A stretch of 64,000 nt of DNA from Affinundibacterium nitidum (GCF_014284155.1 NZ_JACOFZ010000002.1:1-64000), one strand, 5' to 3'. Shown: positions 45,885-56,706, numbered from the stretch's first letter. Numbers and translations are program-made. Notes: generated from the sequence alone by a model not told the origin.

Positions 45885-47342
45885 CTACGAATTCTTAATG
45901 GCGCCACCGAGTAAAGCAGCACGTTTTTGTGGTTTTGCCGTTTCGGTTTTCGCTGCAACGACTGGTTTTGTTGACGCTGCGCTTGCACTCGGTTCATAAG
46001 GTTTCAAGAACCAAGGATCGACTTTTTCACGTGGTGCTTGGTAGCCACGACTTGGCTTGTCCGCGCTACGTTGTTCGCGTTCTGCACCACGCGGCGCAAA
46101 AGCCGGTTTACGTTCGGCATGAACCGAGGTCGCCACAAATCCTGCCAAATGCAAACGTACAATTTTTTGCTTGATCAGTTTTTCGATATCGACCAGCAGG
46201 CGTTCATCTTTATCTGTATGCAAAGAAATCGCATCACCCTTAGCACCCGCACGACCCGTACGACCGATACGGTGTACATAATCTTCGGCATTGTATGGTA
46301 GGTCAAAGTTAATCACACAAGGCATTTCAGAAATATCGAGACCACGCGCAGCGACATCGGTTGCTACCAGAATCTCTACTTCACCACGCTTGAATGCTTC
46401 GAGTGCCGCCATCCGTTCTTGCTGCGATTTATCACCATGAATTGCAGACGCCTTCACGCCCTGTTTAACTAAGTGAACAGCCAAACGCGACGCACCCATC
46501 TTCGTATTCGAGAACACAATCACTTGCTTCAAACCGCGTTCGCGAATGATGAAAGAGACCGCGTCACGCTTTTCGTCTTCTTCAACTTTATACAAAACCT
46601 GCGTAACGTTTTCAGAAGTCGCATTGCTACGCGCTACCTCTATCGTGACGGGGTTCGACAAGAAGCTCGCCGCGAGTTTTTTAATCTCTGGTGAGAAGGT
46701 CGCAGAAAACATTAAGTTCTGACGCTTCTTCGGCAACAAATTAATGATGCGTTGGAGATCCGGCAAGAAGCCCATATCGAGCATGCGATCGGCCTCGTCC
46801 ATAATCAAAATCTGTGTTTGAGAGAGATTGATCGACTTCTGTGCAACGTGGTCCAATAAACGACCCGGCGTTGCAATCACGATCTCTACACCGCCACGCA
46901 AGGTCGCTGTTTGCGGTGCCATATCAACACCACCAAAAACCACGGTCGCGCGCAAATTTGTGTGACGTGAATAGGCTTTCACGTTGTCGGCAACTTGATC
47001 GGCCAACTCACGCGTCGGCGTCAAAATCAAAGCGCGCACTGGATGACGTGCAGGAGAGGCGCTGCTATTGGCATGTGCCATCAACAGCTGAATGATAGGT
47101 AAAGAAAAACCCGCCGTTTTACCAGTGCCGGTCTGAGCCGCACCCATCACATCGCGGCCTTGCAGTACCACAGGAATCGCTTGCGCCTGAATCGGTGTTG
47201 GGTGCACATAACCCTGATCATTCAAAGCACGCAGAATTTCGGGTGCCAAGCCAAAGGAGTCAAAACGTAGCGTATCAGCGACCGCCTCGAAGGCTGGATT
47301 GTTTTCTTGCTCTGGCGTTGTCTGAATGGGGGTATCTGTCAT
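45885..47342 (-). CDS. rhlE: DEAD-box RNA helicase, RhlE type
   Basis: A helicase of about 485 residues. Q motif (FDSFGLAPEILRAL…HPTPIQAQAIP), motif I AQTGTGKT, Ia PTRELADQ, DEAD in LIMDEADRML, SAT, and motif VI HRIGRTGRAG. A basic, low-complexity tail rich in Lys, Arg and Ala follows (~400-485), as usual for RhlE proteins that act in RNA decay and ribosome assembly. I start at the ATG at 47342; the upstream extension has no homology. Confidence 0.9.
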   Translation of the reverse strand: MTDTPIQTTPEQENNPAFEAVADTLRFDSFGLAPEILRALNDQGYVHPTPIQAQAIPVVLQGRDVMGAAQTGTGKTAGFSLPIIQLLMAHANSSASPARHPVRALILTPTRELADQVADNVKAYSRHTNLRATVVFGGVDMAPQTATLRGGVEIVIATPGRLLDHVAQKSINLSQTQILIMDEADRMLDMGFLPDLQRIINLLPKKRQNLMFSATFSPEIKKLAASFLSNPVTIEVARSNATSENVTQVLYKVEEDEKRDAVSFIIRERGLKQVIVFSNTKMGASRLAVHLVKQGVKASAIHGDKSQQERMAALEAFKRGEVEILVATDVAARGLDISEMPCVINFDLPYNAEDYVHRIGRTGRAGAKGDAISLHTDKDERLLVDIEKLIKQKIVRLHLAGFVATSVHAERKPAFAPRGAEREQRSADKPSRGYQAPREKVDPWFLKPYEPSASAASTKPVVAAKTETAKPQKRAALLGGAIKNS

Positions 47343-47552
47343 GTTGATCTTAAAGCCTACTGAGCATCGCACAGATTCGATGGGAAACCACCGGTGTGGC
47401 GTTAGCAAAAGTACAGGCGTGGGTGAATTTCAATAGTGGCGCATTATAGCACTATGCACCCTGATATCTCGGGACAGAGGCCAGTTTGCATGGAAAAATG
47501 CTTAAAATTTAGGCGATATTGATGGCAAAACGCCAAATCAATCAAGAGAATG

Positions 47553-47630
<78 letters not shown>

Positions 47631-47633
47631 TAT

Positions 47634-47660
47634 TTGCAGGCCGCAAATTGCGGCCTGCAA
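47634..47660. repeat. 13-bp perfect inverted repeat next to the tRNA
   Basis: TTGCAGGCCGCAA, one base, TTGCGGCCTGCAA. It starts four bases upstream of the tRNA 5' end (minus strand). It could be a regulator site or a 5' processing signal of the tRNA precursor. Confidence 0.7.
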
Positions 47661-47789
47661 AAGAGGGCTCATTGTATTACATCCGACACAATCCACACAA
47701 GGTCACAAACGGCGAAATGCTGGAATTCATTGGGATTGCACATGATTTCTCATCACTGAATCATTTCAGCTAAAAGACTTCTACAAACA

Positions 47790-47823
47790 AAAACCGCGCA
47801 GGTTTTACGCTGCGCGGTTTTTA
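47790..47823 (-). terminator. rpoD terminator
   Basis: AAAACCGCGCA, loop, TGCGCGGTTTTT: a stem of 11 pairs flanked by A and T runs 20 bp beyond the rpoD stop codon. Confidence 0.9.
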
Positions 47824-47840
47824 TGTGATCGCTTTCGAGA

Positions 47841-50800
47841 TTAATTTCCTTCGAGGAAGCTCTTCAACTTATCAGAACGTGAAGGATGACGCAGCTTACG
47901 CAGCGCTTTTGCCTCTATTTGACGAATGCGCTCACGCGTTACATCGAACTGCTTACCCACTTCTTCCAAAGTATGGTCGGTCGACATTTCCACACCAAAG
48001 CGCATACGCAATACTTTCGCTTCACGTGGCGTCAATGAATCCAACACATCTTTCACCACATTACGCATCGATGCATGCAAAGCCGCATCTGCTGGTGCCA
48101 AGGTGTGATTGTCTTCAATGAAGTCGCCCAAGTGAGAATCGTCATCATCACCGATAGGTGTTTCCATCGAGATTGGTTCTTTCGCAATCTTCATAATCTT
48201 GCGAATTTTATCTTCAGGCATTTCCATCTTGATCGCCAAAGTCGCTGGATCTGGCTCAGCACCAGTTTCTTGCAAAATTTGACGAGAGATACGATTCATC
48301 TTATTGATGGTTTCGATCATATGCACAGGAATACGAATCGTTCGTGCTTGATCGGCAATCGAACGCGTAATCGCTTGACGAATCCACCATGTCGCATAAG
48401 TTGAAAACTTATAGCCACGACGATATTCAAACTTATCAACCGCTTTCATCAAACCGATATTGCCCTCTTGGATCAAGTCCAAGAATTGCAGACCACGGTT
48501 CGTGTATTTCTTCGCGATAGAAATCACCAAACGCAAGTTCGCTTCGGTCATTTCACGTTTTGCTTTACGCGCTTTCATTTCGCCTGCCGACATCTTCTTA
48601 TTGATGCCGCGCAAATCTGGCAATGGCAACACCACACGCGCTTGCAAGTCGATCAATTTTTGCTGCAACTGCTGCACTGTCGGCACATTGCGACCCAACA
48701 CTGCACTGTAAGAATGACCTGCGTTAACTTCGCCTTCGATCCAGTTCAAGTTGGTTTCATTACCTGGGAACACCTTGATGAAATGGGAACGTGGCATACC
48801 ACAACGATTCACGACAACATCGAGGATTTGCTTCTCTACATGGCGCACTTCATCAACTTGACCACGCAAAGTGTCGCACAATTTTTCAACTACTTTAGCA
48901 GTGAAACGAATGCCCAATAACTCGTTAGAGATGGCTTCTTGTGCTTTGATGTAAGCCTTAGAGTTGTAACCCTCTTTTTCAAAAGACTTACGCATCTTGT
49001 CGAAGTTTTCAGAGATAACGGCGAACTTAGCGAGCGAATCGCGTTTGAGTTGTTCGAGTTGTTCAGCTGAGATGCCCGCTGCTACTGCACCAGCGTCGTC
49101 CTCTTCTTCTTCCTCTTCGTCCTCATCTTCATCTTCTTCATCTTCTTCAGCATCAGCAGCGACAACGGGAGCTTTCTCTTCTTCAGTTTCTGCGTTTGGA
49201 TCGACCAAACCATCAACAATGTCGTCAACCTTAATTTCGTCGCTAGCGATACGGTCGGCTTGCGCGAGAATTTCGGCGATCGTCGTTGGGCATGCAGAGA
49301 TCGCCTGAATCATGTCTTTCAGACCTTCTTCGATCTTCTTCGCAATGACAATCTCACCTTCGCGAGTCAACAACTCTACCGTACCCATTTCACGCATGTA
49401 CATACGCACTGGGTCGGTAGTACGACCGAAGTCGGAATCCACGGTAGACAAAGCTGCTTCAGCGGCCGCTTCTACTTCGTCATCATCGCTGGCTACAGTC
49501 ACTACATTGTCTGACAAAAGCAATGCTTCTGCGTCTGGGGCTTGTTCGTACACAGCCACACCCATGTCATTGAAGGTACTGATAATGCCTTCAATCGCTT
49601 CTGGGTCAACAACGTTTTCTGGTAAATGATCGTTAATCTCGGCAAAAGTCAGATAGCCGCGATCTTTACCCATCTTAATCAGGGTTTTCAAACGCTGACG
49701 ACGACGTTCGAGTTCTTCAGCAGTTGCTTCTGGGTCTGCAGAGAATGCATCTTTCAGCAAAGCTTTTTCTTTCGCTTTGCGATCTTTAGCCTTGGCCTTG
49801 TCGAGCGCTTTCATTTCTGCACGTTCAACGGCGTTCAAGGCTGCCATTTCTTCATTCTCTGGCTGGTATTCTTTTGGCTTACGTCCACGACGGCCAGGCA
49901 CTTTCACGCCAGGCAGGACATAACCGGAGGTATCGATGCTCGCCAATAAGGTAGCGTCGGTTGTTTGACTCACTGTTGGCGCGGATCCCGTTTTGATCTC
50001 TTGCACTTCAGGTGCCTTTTCAGTTTTAGCTGATGCACGAGTGGCTTTCTTTGCTGACTTAGCCTCGGCAGTTTCAGCTACAGTTTCAGTGATCTTCGTC
50101 GTTTCAGGTACGGCTTCTACTGCTGATTTTGCTTTCGATGCTTTTGTAGTCACGGAGGCTTTCTTCGTTGCGGTTACTGCCGATGCTGCTTCGACTTCTT
50201 TAATCTGTTTCGCTGAGACTTTTGCTGCTTCTTTAGTTTCTTTAATCAGCTTCGGTTCTGCTTTAGGTTCACTTTTTGTAGCACGAGTTTTCGACACTTC
50301 AACTTCCTTTTTACTCACCGACGATTTTACATCTTTACTTAAAATCTTGCTCTGAGCCAATTTTACAGACTTCTGTTCCACTTTAGGCGGTTTAACGTCT
50401 TTGGCAAGGACTTTTTTCTCGGACACTTTACTTGCAACTACTTTAGCTTTTGCACTGGGCTTCGCTGCACTCACTGGCTTAGCCTTCGATACCGTTTTTG
50501 CAGCGCTCTTCGCAGCCGTTTTTGCAGGAACTTTTGTGACAACTGCTTTTTTTGCTGGTGCCGCTTTTGCTTTCGCAACAGGCTTCACTGCTGCTTTGAC
50601 CGCGGGCTTAGATACTGGCTTACTTGAAGTTTTCGCGACCGACTTGGCAACCACTTTCGCTGGCTTTGCGGCCAGCTTGGTACCTACTTTTGCTGCTGGC
50701 TTTGCTTTGACTGCGGGCTTTGCAGCCACTTTACTGACAACTTTCATCGCCTTTGCCGGCGTTTTAGTCACAGGCTTAGCTGCAGATTTACTTGCCGTCT

Positions 50801-50912
50801 TACTGACAGCTTTTGCGGCAGGTGCGGCTTTTTTTGCGGCGGCCGTTTTAGTCGAACTTTTCGTCACTACGGATGTTGGTTTTTTCGCGGGTTTCTTCAT
50901 TGCACTAGCCAT
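47841..50912 (-). CDS. rpoD: housekeeping sigma factor RpoD with histone-H1-like N-terminus
   Basis: A sigma-70 of 1023 residues, far longer than the 613 of E. coli. Residues ~1-330 are a low-complexity Lys/Ala/Val/Pro run (repeated AKPA, KAAP, SKVA) like histone H1 or the AlgP-type tails. Region 1.1 is at ~405-460, region 1.2 at ~495-525 ([17 protein letters not shown]), an acidic non-conserved run (Asp/Glu) at ~585-607, region 2 at ~785-860 ([19 protein letters not shown] and [11 protein letters not shown]) and region 4 at ~965-1020 ([20 protein letters not shown]). The core is normal. The promoter is at 51154-51182. Confidence 0.96.
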   Translation of the reverse strand: MASAMKKPAKKPTSVVTKSSTKTAAAKKAAPAAKAVSKTASKSAAKPVTKTPAKAMKVVSKVAAKPAVKAKPAAKVGTKLAAKPAKVVAKSVAKTSSKPVSKPAVKAAVKPVAKAKAAPAKKAVVTKVPAKTAAKSAAKTVSKAKPVSAAKPSAKAKVVASKVSEKKVLAKDVKPPKVEQKSVKLAQSKILSKDVKSSVSKKEVEVSKTRATKSEPKAEPKLIKETKEAAKVSAKQIKEVEAASAVTATKKASVTTKASKAKSAVEAVPETTKITETVAETAEAKSAKKATRASAKTEKAPEVQEIKTGSAPTVSQTTDATLLASIDTSGYVLPGVKVPGRRGRKPKEYQPENEEMAALNAVERAEMKALDKAKAKDRKAKEKALLKDAFSADPEATAEELERRRQRLKTLIKMGKDRGYLTFAEINDHLPENVVDPEAIEGIISTFNDMGVAVYEQAPDAEALLLSDNVVTVASDDDEVEAAAEAALSTVDSDFGRTTDPVRMYMREMGTVELLTREGEIVIAKKIEEGLKDMIQAISACPTTIAEILAQADRIASDEIKVDDIVDGLVDPNAETEEEKAPVVAADAEEDEEDEDEDEEEEEEDDAGAVAAGISAEQLEQLKRDSLAKFAVISENFDKMRKSFEKEGYNSKAYIKAQEAISNELLGIRFTAKVVEKLCDTLRGQVDEVRHVEKQILDVVVNRCGMPRSHFIKVFPGNETNLNWIEGEVNAGHSYSAVLGRNVPTVQQLQQKLIDLQARVVLPLPDLRGINKKMSAGEMKARKAKREMTEANLRLVISIAKKYTNRGLQFLDLIQEGNIGLMKAVDKFEYRRGYKFSTYATWWIRQAITRSIADQARTIRIPVHMIETINKMNRISRQILQETGAEPDPATLAIKMEMPEDKIRKIMKIAKEPISMETPIGDDDDSHLGDFIEDNHTLAPADAALHASMRNVVKDVLDSLTPREAKVLRMRFGVEMSTDHTLEEVGKQFDVTRERIRQIEAKALRKLRHPSRSDKLKSFLEGN

Positions 50913-51153
50913 TGAATCAAACCAGCCGAAACAAAAATTCGATGTAGAATCACTAAAAAATAAAGCACTGCCAACAGTAATTGCCTGCGGGGCAGCGCAT
51001 TTTTTAGTGGATCAAACGCACCAAAATTCTGAGTCGGTGTTTTGGGTTACTCGGAGGAGCAAAATGCTCACCTAAACAACACATTCTCGTTATTGTCATG
51101 ATCGACCCAACGAAGAATGAAAACAACCTAAGACCTTGAATCGAAAGCCTTTA

Positions 51154-51182
51154 ATTATAGCACCTGCCACTCTTTTACTCAA
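51154..51182 (-). promoter_or_regulatory. sigma-70 promoter of rpoD
   Basis: On the minus strand TTGAGT, 17 bases, TATAAT, with a predicted start near 51147 and a leader of ~235 nt. It lies in the 421-bp gap after dnaG (50913-51333), so rpoD can be transcribed apart from dnaG. A 7-bp hairpin (CTCTTTT / AAAAGAG, 51170-51191) overlaps the -35 region; nothing else is evident in this gap. Confidence 0.75.
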
Positions 51183-51333
51183 TGAAAAGAGCACTTCCAT
51201 GGTCTTTCATGTAAGCAATTTTTCATTTTAAAATGCTTCTTTTTGCACCATTTCCAAGCACTTTTACTGATTAATTTCTAAGCAGAAATTTTTACCTCTT
51301 CATTTACTTCTCTATTTACTTTATTTCAAGCAA

Positions 51334-53139
51334 CTAACTATCGGACATTCTCGCTGATGCCTCAGCCAAAGCCTCGCGTCGAATTGCTTCCTGCAACTGC
51401 ATAATTTCACGATAACGAGCAACATCTTGCGGTTCACGCAGACCACCCGCAACTAATTTTTCCATTTCCATTTTTAACACTTGTGTACGCATTTGTCGCA
51501 AAGCGCCCGCCAACTCCAGCGAAACGATCTCAACTCCTGACTCGACCTGCTCAGCTATTTCGGCAATTAGCGGATCAAAATCCGAACCTGTGGCCCGCAA
51601 ACTTTCCGCCAATGCTGCAAAATTGGCGTGCTCACCCAATGGTTGCGCGGTAGCAACCAACTGTTTGAGCATATCAGCACCGTCAGGAGAAAGTCTTGCC
51701 GCATCGTCAAGTACACTTTCACTTATCATGACAGCTAGAGAGGGATGTGCGACTAAAATTCGTAAAACTTGTCGCTCCAATCCAACGGGTGCACTCCTTT
51801 TACTTCTCGGCGGCGCAATTTTGACTCGTGCCACTGGCTGAGCCAACTCAAAAAGCGACTCAATTTCTGCTGGCGTCGACTGCGTAATATTCGCCAAACT
51901 ACGTACCAATTGCAGGCGCAACCCCGATGGTGCCATCTGCTGCAATAAAGGCTTAGCATCAAATTGCGTTTTTGCTCGTCCCTCAGCCGTCGACAAATCA
52001 TTCTCTCCAGCGACTTCCTTGATAAAGAATTGCGACAAAGGCATCGCATTTTGAACTTCTTGCTCAAAGGCATCCGCACCGTAGGCTCGCACGAAGCTAT
52101 CGGGATCATGCTCAACAGGCAAAAACAAGAACTTGATGATTTTGTTATCGTTCACATGTGACAAACAGGCATCCAACGCTCGGCGGGCAGCTCGTCGACC
52201 AGCACTATCACCGTCAAAACTGAAAATCACATGGTCAGTTTGACGCAAGAGTTTTTGCACATGGGTTGGCGTACACGCCGTTCCCAAGGTCGCGACGGCT
52301 TGCGGAAACCCAAGTTGCGCTAAGGCCACTACGTCCATGTACCCTTCGGTCACCAAAACATATCCGGCATCGCGAATCGCTTGGCGCGCCTCGAACAAGC
52401 CATAGAGCTCCAGGCCTTTTTGATACAAAGGTGTTTCAGGAGAGTTCAGATATTTGGGTTCTCCTTGATCTAGGATGCGCCCACCAAAGCCAATCACCTG
52501 CCCTTTGGTATTGCGAATTGGGAACATGATGCGATCGCGAAAACGATCATAGCGTTTTCTATGGGCACCCTCGTCATCGCTTTTATCGATGACCATGCCA
52601 GACTCCGCCAAGGCTGGGGCCTGATAATCAGAAAAGACCGAGCGCAAACTATCCCAAGCGTCCGGTGAATAACCAAGACCAAAGCGAGCCGCGATCTCGC
52701 CGGTAACGCCACGGCCTTTAAGATATTGAATCGCACGATCAGCAGAACGCAATTGTTGCCGATAATAATCGCAGGCTTTGGTCATCACATCACTAAGGGC
52801 AAGCGTCTTCGCTGTATGCTCTGCGCGTTGTGCGGGCAGCATTTTGTCATCATCGGGAACGATCATGCCATTATTGAGCGCCAAATCCTTGACCGCATCA
52901 ACAAAGCTCATCCCCGAATATTCCATTAGAAAACCAATGGAAGTACCATGCGCTCCACAACCAAAGCAGTGGTAAAACTGCTTGGTCGGACTCACCGTAA
53001 AACTTGGAGACTTTTCATTATGAAAGGGACACAAACCCATATAGTTTGCGCCGCCCTTTTTCAACTGAACGTACTTACCCACGACATCAACGATATCAAC
53101 ACGGGCCAGTAAATCTTGAATAAAACTTTGAGGTATCAC
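51334..53139 (-). CDS. dnaG: DNA primase
   Basis: A 601-residue replicative primase. The zinc-binding CHC2 domain is complete (CPFHNEKSPSF and HCFGCGAHG). The RNA-polymerase core and Toprim follow: VTEGYMDVVAL (Glu) and FSFDGDSAGRRAARRAL (Asp pair) near residues 265-320. The C-terminal third is the DnaB-interacting helical domain. The ATG at 53139 begins MIPQSFIQDLL, as in most DnaG proteins. It is part of the rpsU–yqeY–dnaG–rpoD block. Confidence 0.97.
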   Translation of the reverse strand: MIPQSFIQDLLARVDIVDVVGKYVQLKKGGANYMGLCPFHNEKSPSFTVSPTKQFYHCFGCGAHGTSIGFLMEYSGMSFVDAVKDLALNNGMIVPDDDKMLPAQRAEHTAKTLALSDVMTKACDYYRQQLRSADRAIQYLKGRGVTGEIAARFGLGYSPDAWDSLRSVFSDYQAPALAESGMVIDKSDDEGAHRKRYDRFRDRIMFPIRNTKGQVIGFGGRILDQGEPKYLNSPETPLYQKGLELYGLFEARQAIRDAGYVLVTEGYMDVVALAQLGFPQAVATLGTACTPTHVQKLLRQTDHVIFSFDGDSAGRRAARRALDACLSHVNDNKIIKFLFLPVEHDPDSFVRAYGADAFEQEVQNAMPLSQFFIKEVAGENDLSTAEGRAKTQFDAKPLLQQMAPSGLRLQLVRSLANITQSTPAEIESLFELAQPVARVKIAPPRSKRSAPVGLERQVLRILVAHPSLAVMISESVLDDAARLSPDGADMLKQLVATAQPLGEHANFAALAESLRATGSDFDPLIAEIAEQVESGVEIVSLELAGALRQMRTQVLKMEMEKLVAGGLREPQDVARYREIMQLQEAIRREALAEASARMSDS

Positions 53140-53221
53140 AGCGTAAGCCTAAACAAATAGAATCAAGCGGCTCCCCGCTCGAGGGGCCGCACACCATTGC
53201 TGCGCGTTCTAGCAAGTAAGA

Positions 53222-53668
53222 TTACTTTGCGAGGGCTGCTTTCACCATCGCAGAAACCACTGTCATGTCAGCACGACCTGCCAATTTTGGTTTCAATACA
53301 CCCATCAACTTACCCATATCTTGCGGACCGGCAGCGCCAGTTTCCGCCACCGCTTCATTTACTGCCGCTTGGATTTCAGCATCAGTCAAGCCAGCAGGCA
53401 TGTAAGCCGAAAGAATGACCAACTCAGCTTTTTCGATATCAGCCAAATCTTGACGACCACCCGCCTCAAACTGAGTAATGGAATCTTTACGCTGTTTAAT
53501 CATTTTTTCAATGATTGCCAACACCATTGCATCATTCAATTCCACACGCTCATCAACTTCTTTTTGCTTCATTGCCGCTGTAATGAGACGAATGGCACTG
53601 AGCTTGGCCGTGTCTTTTGCACGCATCGCCGATTTCATGTCTTCGGTAATTTGGTCTTTTAAGCTCAT
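53222..53668 (-). CDS. GatB/YqeY domain protein
   Basis: A 148-residue protein of the YqeY family, related to the tail domain of GatB, the amidotransferase subunit that binds tRNA. Recognisable pieces are the N-terminal LKDQITEDMKSAMRAKD, DAMVLAIIEKMIKQRKDSI and the end MGKLMGVLKPKLAGRADM. AGGAG lies six bases before the ATG at 53668; the longer frame starts from another codon without a site. It stands between rpsU and dnaG, a usual position in betaproteobacteria, but its function is unclear. Confidence 0.9.
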   Translation of the reverse strand: MSLKDQITEDMKSAMRAKDTAKLSAIRLITAAMKQKEVDERVELNDAMVLAIIEKMIKQRKDSITQFEAGGRQDLADIEKAELVILSAYMPAGLTDAEIQAAVNEAVAETGAAGPQDMGKLMGVLKPKLAGRADMTVVSAMVKAALAK

Positions 53669-53826
53669 TTTTACTCCTGAATTAAAGTGGGTTTTGCACA
53701 ACAAGGCTTACATCTACGTACAGCTCTCACGATAGAGGAAAACCGCGCAGTACTTATGTTGTGGCAAGATTGGACGGTGCAATCCCCAAAATAGAAAAAT
53801 TAAAGGACAACATCGAAAATAACAAA

Positions 53827-53852
53827 GCCCGCTGCGGAACACCGGAGCGGGC
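53827..53852 (-). terminator. rpsU terminator
   Basis: GCCCGCT / AGCGGGC stem-loop followed on the minus strand by a T-rich tract (TTTGTTATTTT), downstream of rpsU. It would separate part of rpsU transcription from yqeY–dnaG. Confidence 0.7.
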
Positions 53853-53917
53853 ATGCAAACCTTGAACAGTTTAACGCTGTCGACATCAAGCAATTGCTCA
53901 CTTAATGCCAAACAGAA

Positions 53918-54130
53918 TTAATACATCTTCTTAGGCAATTGCTGACTACGAATACGTTTGTAGTGACGTTTAACAGCAGCTGCTAAACGACGTTTGCGTT
54001 CTGCAGTTGGTTTTTCATAAAACTCGCGAGCGCGCAATTCGGTCAACAGACCGGTCTTTTCGATGGTGCGCTTGAAGCGACGCATGGCGACTTCGAACGG
54101 CTCGTTTTCTTTAAGGCGAATTGTGGTCAT
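53918..54130 (-). CDS. rpsU: 30S ribosomal protein S21
   Basis: A 70-residue basic protein with the S21 pattern: [31 protein letters not shown] and a basic tail ending KMY. It binds the 3' region of 16S rRNA near the anti-Shine-Dalgarno. First gene of the macromolecular synthesis block rpsU–yqeY–dnaG–rpoD. Confidence 0.97.
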   Translation of the reverse strand: MTTIRLKENEPFEVAMRRFKRTIEKTGLLTELRAREFYEKPTAERKRRLAAAVKRHYKRIRSQQLPKKMY

Positions 54131-54288
54131 TTAAGTTCGGAACCAAGTAAAAATTTATAGGAAGACCGAGATAATAACAGGATTTTTTTGATTTTGGAAG
54201 TTAACTGATGAAATCTTACGCAAAAAAGACAGCTGATGTTAAAAAATCACTATCATTTTTATAAGGTACACAGGGACTCCGCTAATAA

Positions 54289-55500
54289 TTAAACCACCTG
54301 CCCTGCAGCCACACCAGAGGCCCACGCCCATTGGAAGTTGAAGCCACCCAACCACCCTGTGACATCGACCGCCTCACCGACAAAATACAATCCAGGAACC
54401 TGCTTGACTTCCATAGTCTGCTGGGACAGTTCACGCGTATCGACACCGCCGCGGGTGACCTCTGCCTTACGGTAACCTTCCGAACCATTGGGAATAAGCT
54501 CCCAACGATTCATACGTTCACCTAATAAGCGAAGGCGCTTATCTTGCATATCGGCGATTTTCAAATTGCCATCAAAACCATGCGCCTGCAATAAACCGTC
54601 GACTAAACGCGCAGGCAGGTAGCTAGCGAGGAAATTTGCGAGATTCTTCTTTGTACTGGTCTTCGCATCAACCAATTCTTGCGCCAAATCGACTTCTGGT
54701 AAGAGATTGACGCGAATAGCTTGACCGCTATGCCAAAAACTTGAAATTTGCAAAACCGCGGGACCAGATAAACCGCGGTGCGTAAATAACAGGTCTTCGC
54801 GAAAGATAGCCTTATCTTTCTTGCCACCAGTCTCGATATCGACCTCGAGCGAAATGCCCGAAAGTGGCACGAAAGGCTCCCAACTGCTCGCTTCAAAGGT
54901 CAGTGGTACAAGTGCGGGACGCGGGTCAACAATCTTCAAATTAAATTGTTTTGCAATGCGATAAGAAAAATCTGTCGCGCCAATCTTCGGGATCGATAAA
55001 CCACCAGTAGCAATCACTACACTCTTAGCAGACACCGGTCCTTGGTCCGTTTGCAGTAAAAATCCCTGCTCTCCTTGGGAGATGTCTGACACGCCACAAG
55101 GCATGCGCCACTGGACTTTTCCTAAGTCACACTCCGCCTTGAGCATGCGGATGATATCTTCAGCACTTTCATCACAAAACAACTGCCCTTTGTGTTTCTC
55201 GTGAAAAGCAATCTTGTACCGTTTAATGAGATTTAAAAAATCTTGGGGGGTATAACGCGACAGAGCACTCTTACAGAAATGCGGGTTCTCAGACAAAAAA
55301 TTGTTTGGTCCTGCATGTAAGTTAGTGAAATTGCAGCGCCCGCCGCCTGAGATACGGATTTTTTCCGCAAGCTTAGTGGCATGATCAATCACCAACACGC
55401 GCCTTCCGCGCTGGCCCGCCACTGAAGCGCACATCATGCCTGCAGCCCCCGCTCCGATCACCACCACGTCATACTGGGTCGCTTGTTTATCGTGTGCCAT
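54289..55500 (-). CDS. YhiN-family flavoprotein (HI0933-like)
   Basis: A 403-residue FAD-binding oxidoreductase of the BaiN/YhiN (COG2081) group. Rossmann motif VVIGAGAAGMMCASVAG at the N-terminus, the family mark KIRISGGGRCNFTN, a mid-protein SVVIATGGLSIPKIGATD and the C-terminal FAD contact GLYFVGEAVDVTGWLGGFNFQ. Related proteins reduce unsaturated ketone bonds, but the physiological substrate here is unknown. Single gene, 37 bp downstream of the ybiB-like gene on the same strand. Confidence 0.9.
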   Translation of the reverse strand: MAHDKQATQYDVVVIGAGAAGMMCASVAGQRGRRVLVIDHATKLAEKIRISGGGRCNFTNLHAGPNNFLSENPHFCKSALSRYTPQDFLNLIKRYKIAFHEKHKGQLFCDESAEDIIRMLKAECDLGKVQWRMPCGVSDISQGEQGFLLQTDQGPVSAKSVVIATGGLSIPKIGATDFSYRIAKQFNLKIVDPRPALVPLTFEASSWEPFVPLSGISLEVDIETGGKKDKAIFREDLLFTHRGLSGPAVLQISSFWHSGQAIRVNLLPEVDLAQELVDAKTSTKKNLANFLASYLPARLVDGLLQAHGFDGNLKIADMQDKRLRLLGERMNRWELIPNGSEGYRKAEVTRGGVDTRELSQQTMEVKQVPGLYFVGEAVDVTGWLGGFNFQWAWASGVAAGQVV

Positions 55501-55537
55501 CGTAGTCCCGCCTAGAAAATAAGCTGCGCATTGTAAT

Positions 55538-56512
55538 TCAATTTACCTGCTGCTTGATGGCTTTCGCCGTTTTCAAGATGTGCTCAATCTGGTTTGCAAT
55601 ATTCGACGGTACCACACGCTCACCATCTAGAACTTGTTTCATCCAACGAGCTGTATCTTCTGCAGAGATGGTCTGCGGCAGGTCTTCGTGTTCAGCCGTC
55701 AATTGCGACTCGGGCTCCTGCAAAACTGATACCGCACCTTGAAAATATGCCGTAATTTGTTGTGCTCGCCCGGTACTAGCCACGGTTTCCCCTTCTGTAC
55801 CGCGCATTAAGAATGCGGCACCGCGCTGTGAACTCAATTTTTGAGTGAAGTAACCATCTAACATCACTTGATACTCTGGGTGCGTATAAGAAGTCAAACG
55901 CAGCGCTGGCTGAATAAAGGGTTGCAGCACTTTGACTAAGGTGTGAGTGGAATTGCGCAAACCCAGCACTCGCCGCATTTCAAGTAATCGATGCATCGCT
56001 GGCGCCAACACTTCAATTGTAATGAATGATAATCGGTTCTTTTCTAACTGCTGATTTGCCTCTTCTGCATTGTTGGCAAACTCAGTGCCCATCGCACGCC
56101 AAATGTCTGCAGAAGCGACACGCCCAAGGTCCGCCTTAACGCCATGCAGTAGCACTGGCACACCTTTGCGTGCCAACAACATCGCGAGTAATGGCGTTAG
56201 ATTTGGCCTTTTACGCGCCCCGTTATAGCTTGGAATAATCACTGGCGCAAATTCACTGTCGATTGGCGCATGCAGCAATTGCATACGTTTTTCTGCTGCA
56301 GCCAGAAAACCATGGATTTCATCTATAGTTTCGCCTTTGATGCGCATCGCCAATAAAATGCCGCCCATTTCCAAATCAGATACGCGGCCATCTAACATCG
56401 CACCATATAGTTCCTGCGCCTGCTCTTCAGACATGCTGCGCGCACCTTCCTTGCCGCGCCCAATTTCCTTAATATATTTTGCCGCAGCAAAGCGTTCAGT
56501 TTGATTTTGCAT
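55538..56512 (-). CDS. ybiB: YbiB-like nucleic-acid-binding TrpD2 protein
   Basis: About 324 residues with the fold of anthranilate phosphoribosyltransferase (TrpD) but belonging to the YbiB/TrpD2 branch, which binds nucleic acid rather than making phosphoribosyl anthranilate. Seen: YGAMLDGRVSDLEMGGILLAMRIKGET near the N-terminus and IIPSYNGARKRPNLTPLLAMLLARKGVPVLLHG. The KPxxR/GTGGD motif of true TrpD is not present (SYNGARKRPN instead). E. coli YbiB is linked to the DNA-damage response. The ATG at 56512 is preferred over an upstream start. Confidence 0.85.
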   Translation of the reverse strand: MQNQTERFAAAKYIKEIGRGKEGARSMSEEQAQELYGAMLDGRVSDLEMGGILLAMRIKGETIDEIHGFLAAAEKRMQLLHAPIDSEFAPVIIPSYNGARKRPNLTPLLAMLLARKGVPVLLHGVKADLGRVASADIWRAMGTEFANNAEEANQQLEKNRLSFITIEVLAPAMHRLLEMRRVLGLRNSTHTLVKVLQPFIQPALRLTSYTHPEYQVMLDGYFTQKLSSQRGAAFLMRGTEGETVASTGRAQQITAYFQGAVSVLQEPESQLTAEHEDLPQTISAEDTARWMKQVLDGERVVPSNIANQIEHILKTAKAIKQQVN

Positions 56513-56706
56513 GAATGATTTATCCGTTATATTTGCGCAACTTAGCAATCTTGCTTCATATTTTGCATGAAGTGCGAAGTTAACCGTGAGGCGAACTGTG
56601 GTCTGGCTGCGAATATTCGCGTTTATTTCATCTTTGCAACACAGATGTCATAATTTTTTCGCTATACTCTCTTGCACCTAATGACGCGACGTTTCACTCC
56701 GAAGCG

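Noticed and set aside
48997-49308. Serine-rich open frame antisense to the acidic part of rpoD
   Set aside because: A run of Ser is simply the reverse reading of the Glu/Asp codons.
50401-51075. Long open frame of 224 codons antisense to rpoD
   Set aside because: It mirrors the Lys/Ala repeat of the RpoD extension and gives an Ala/Phe/Thr-rich product without a ribosome binding site; a composition artefact.
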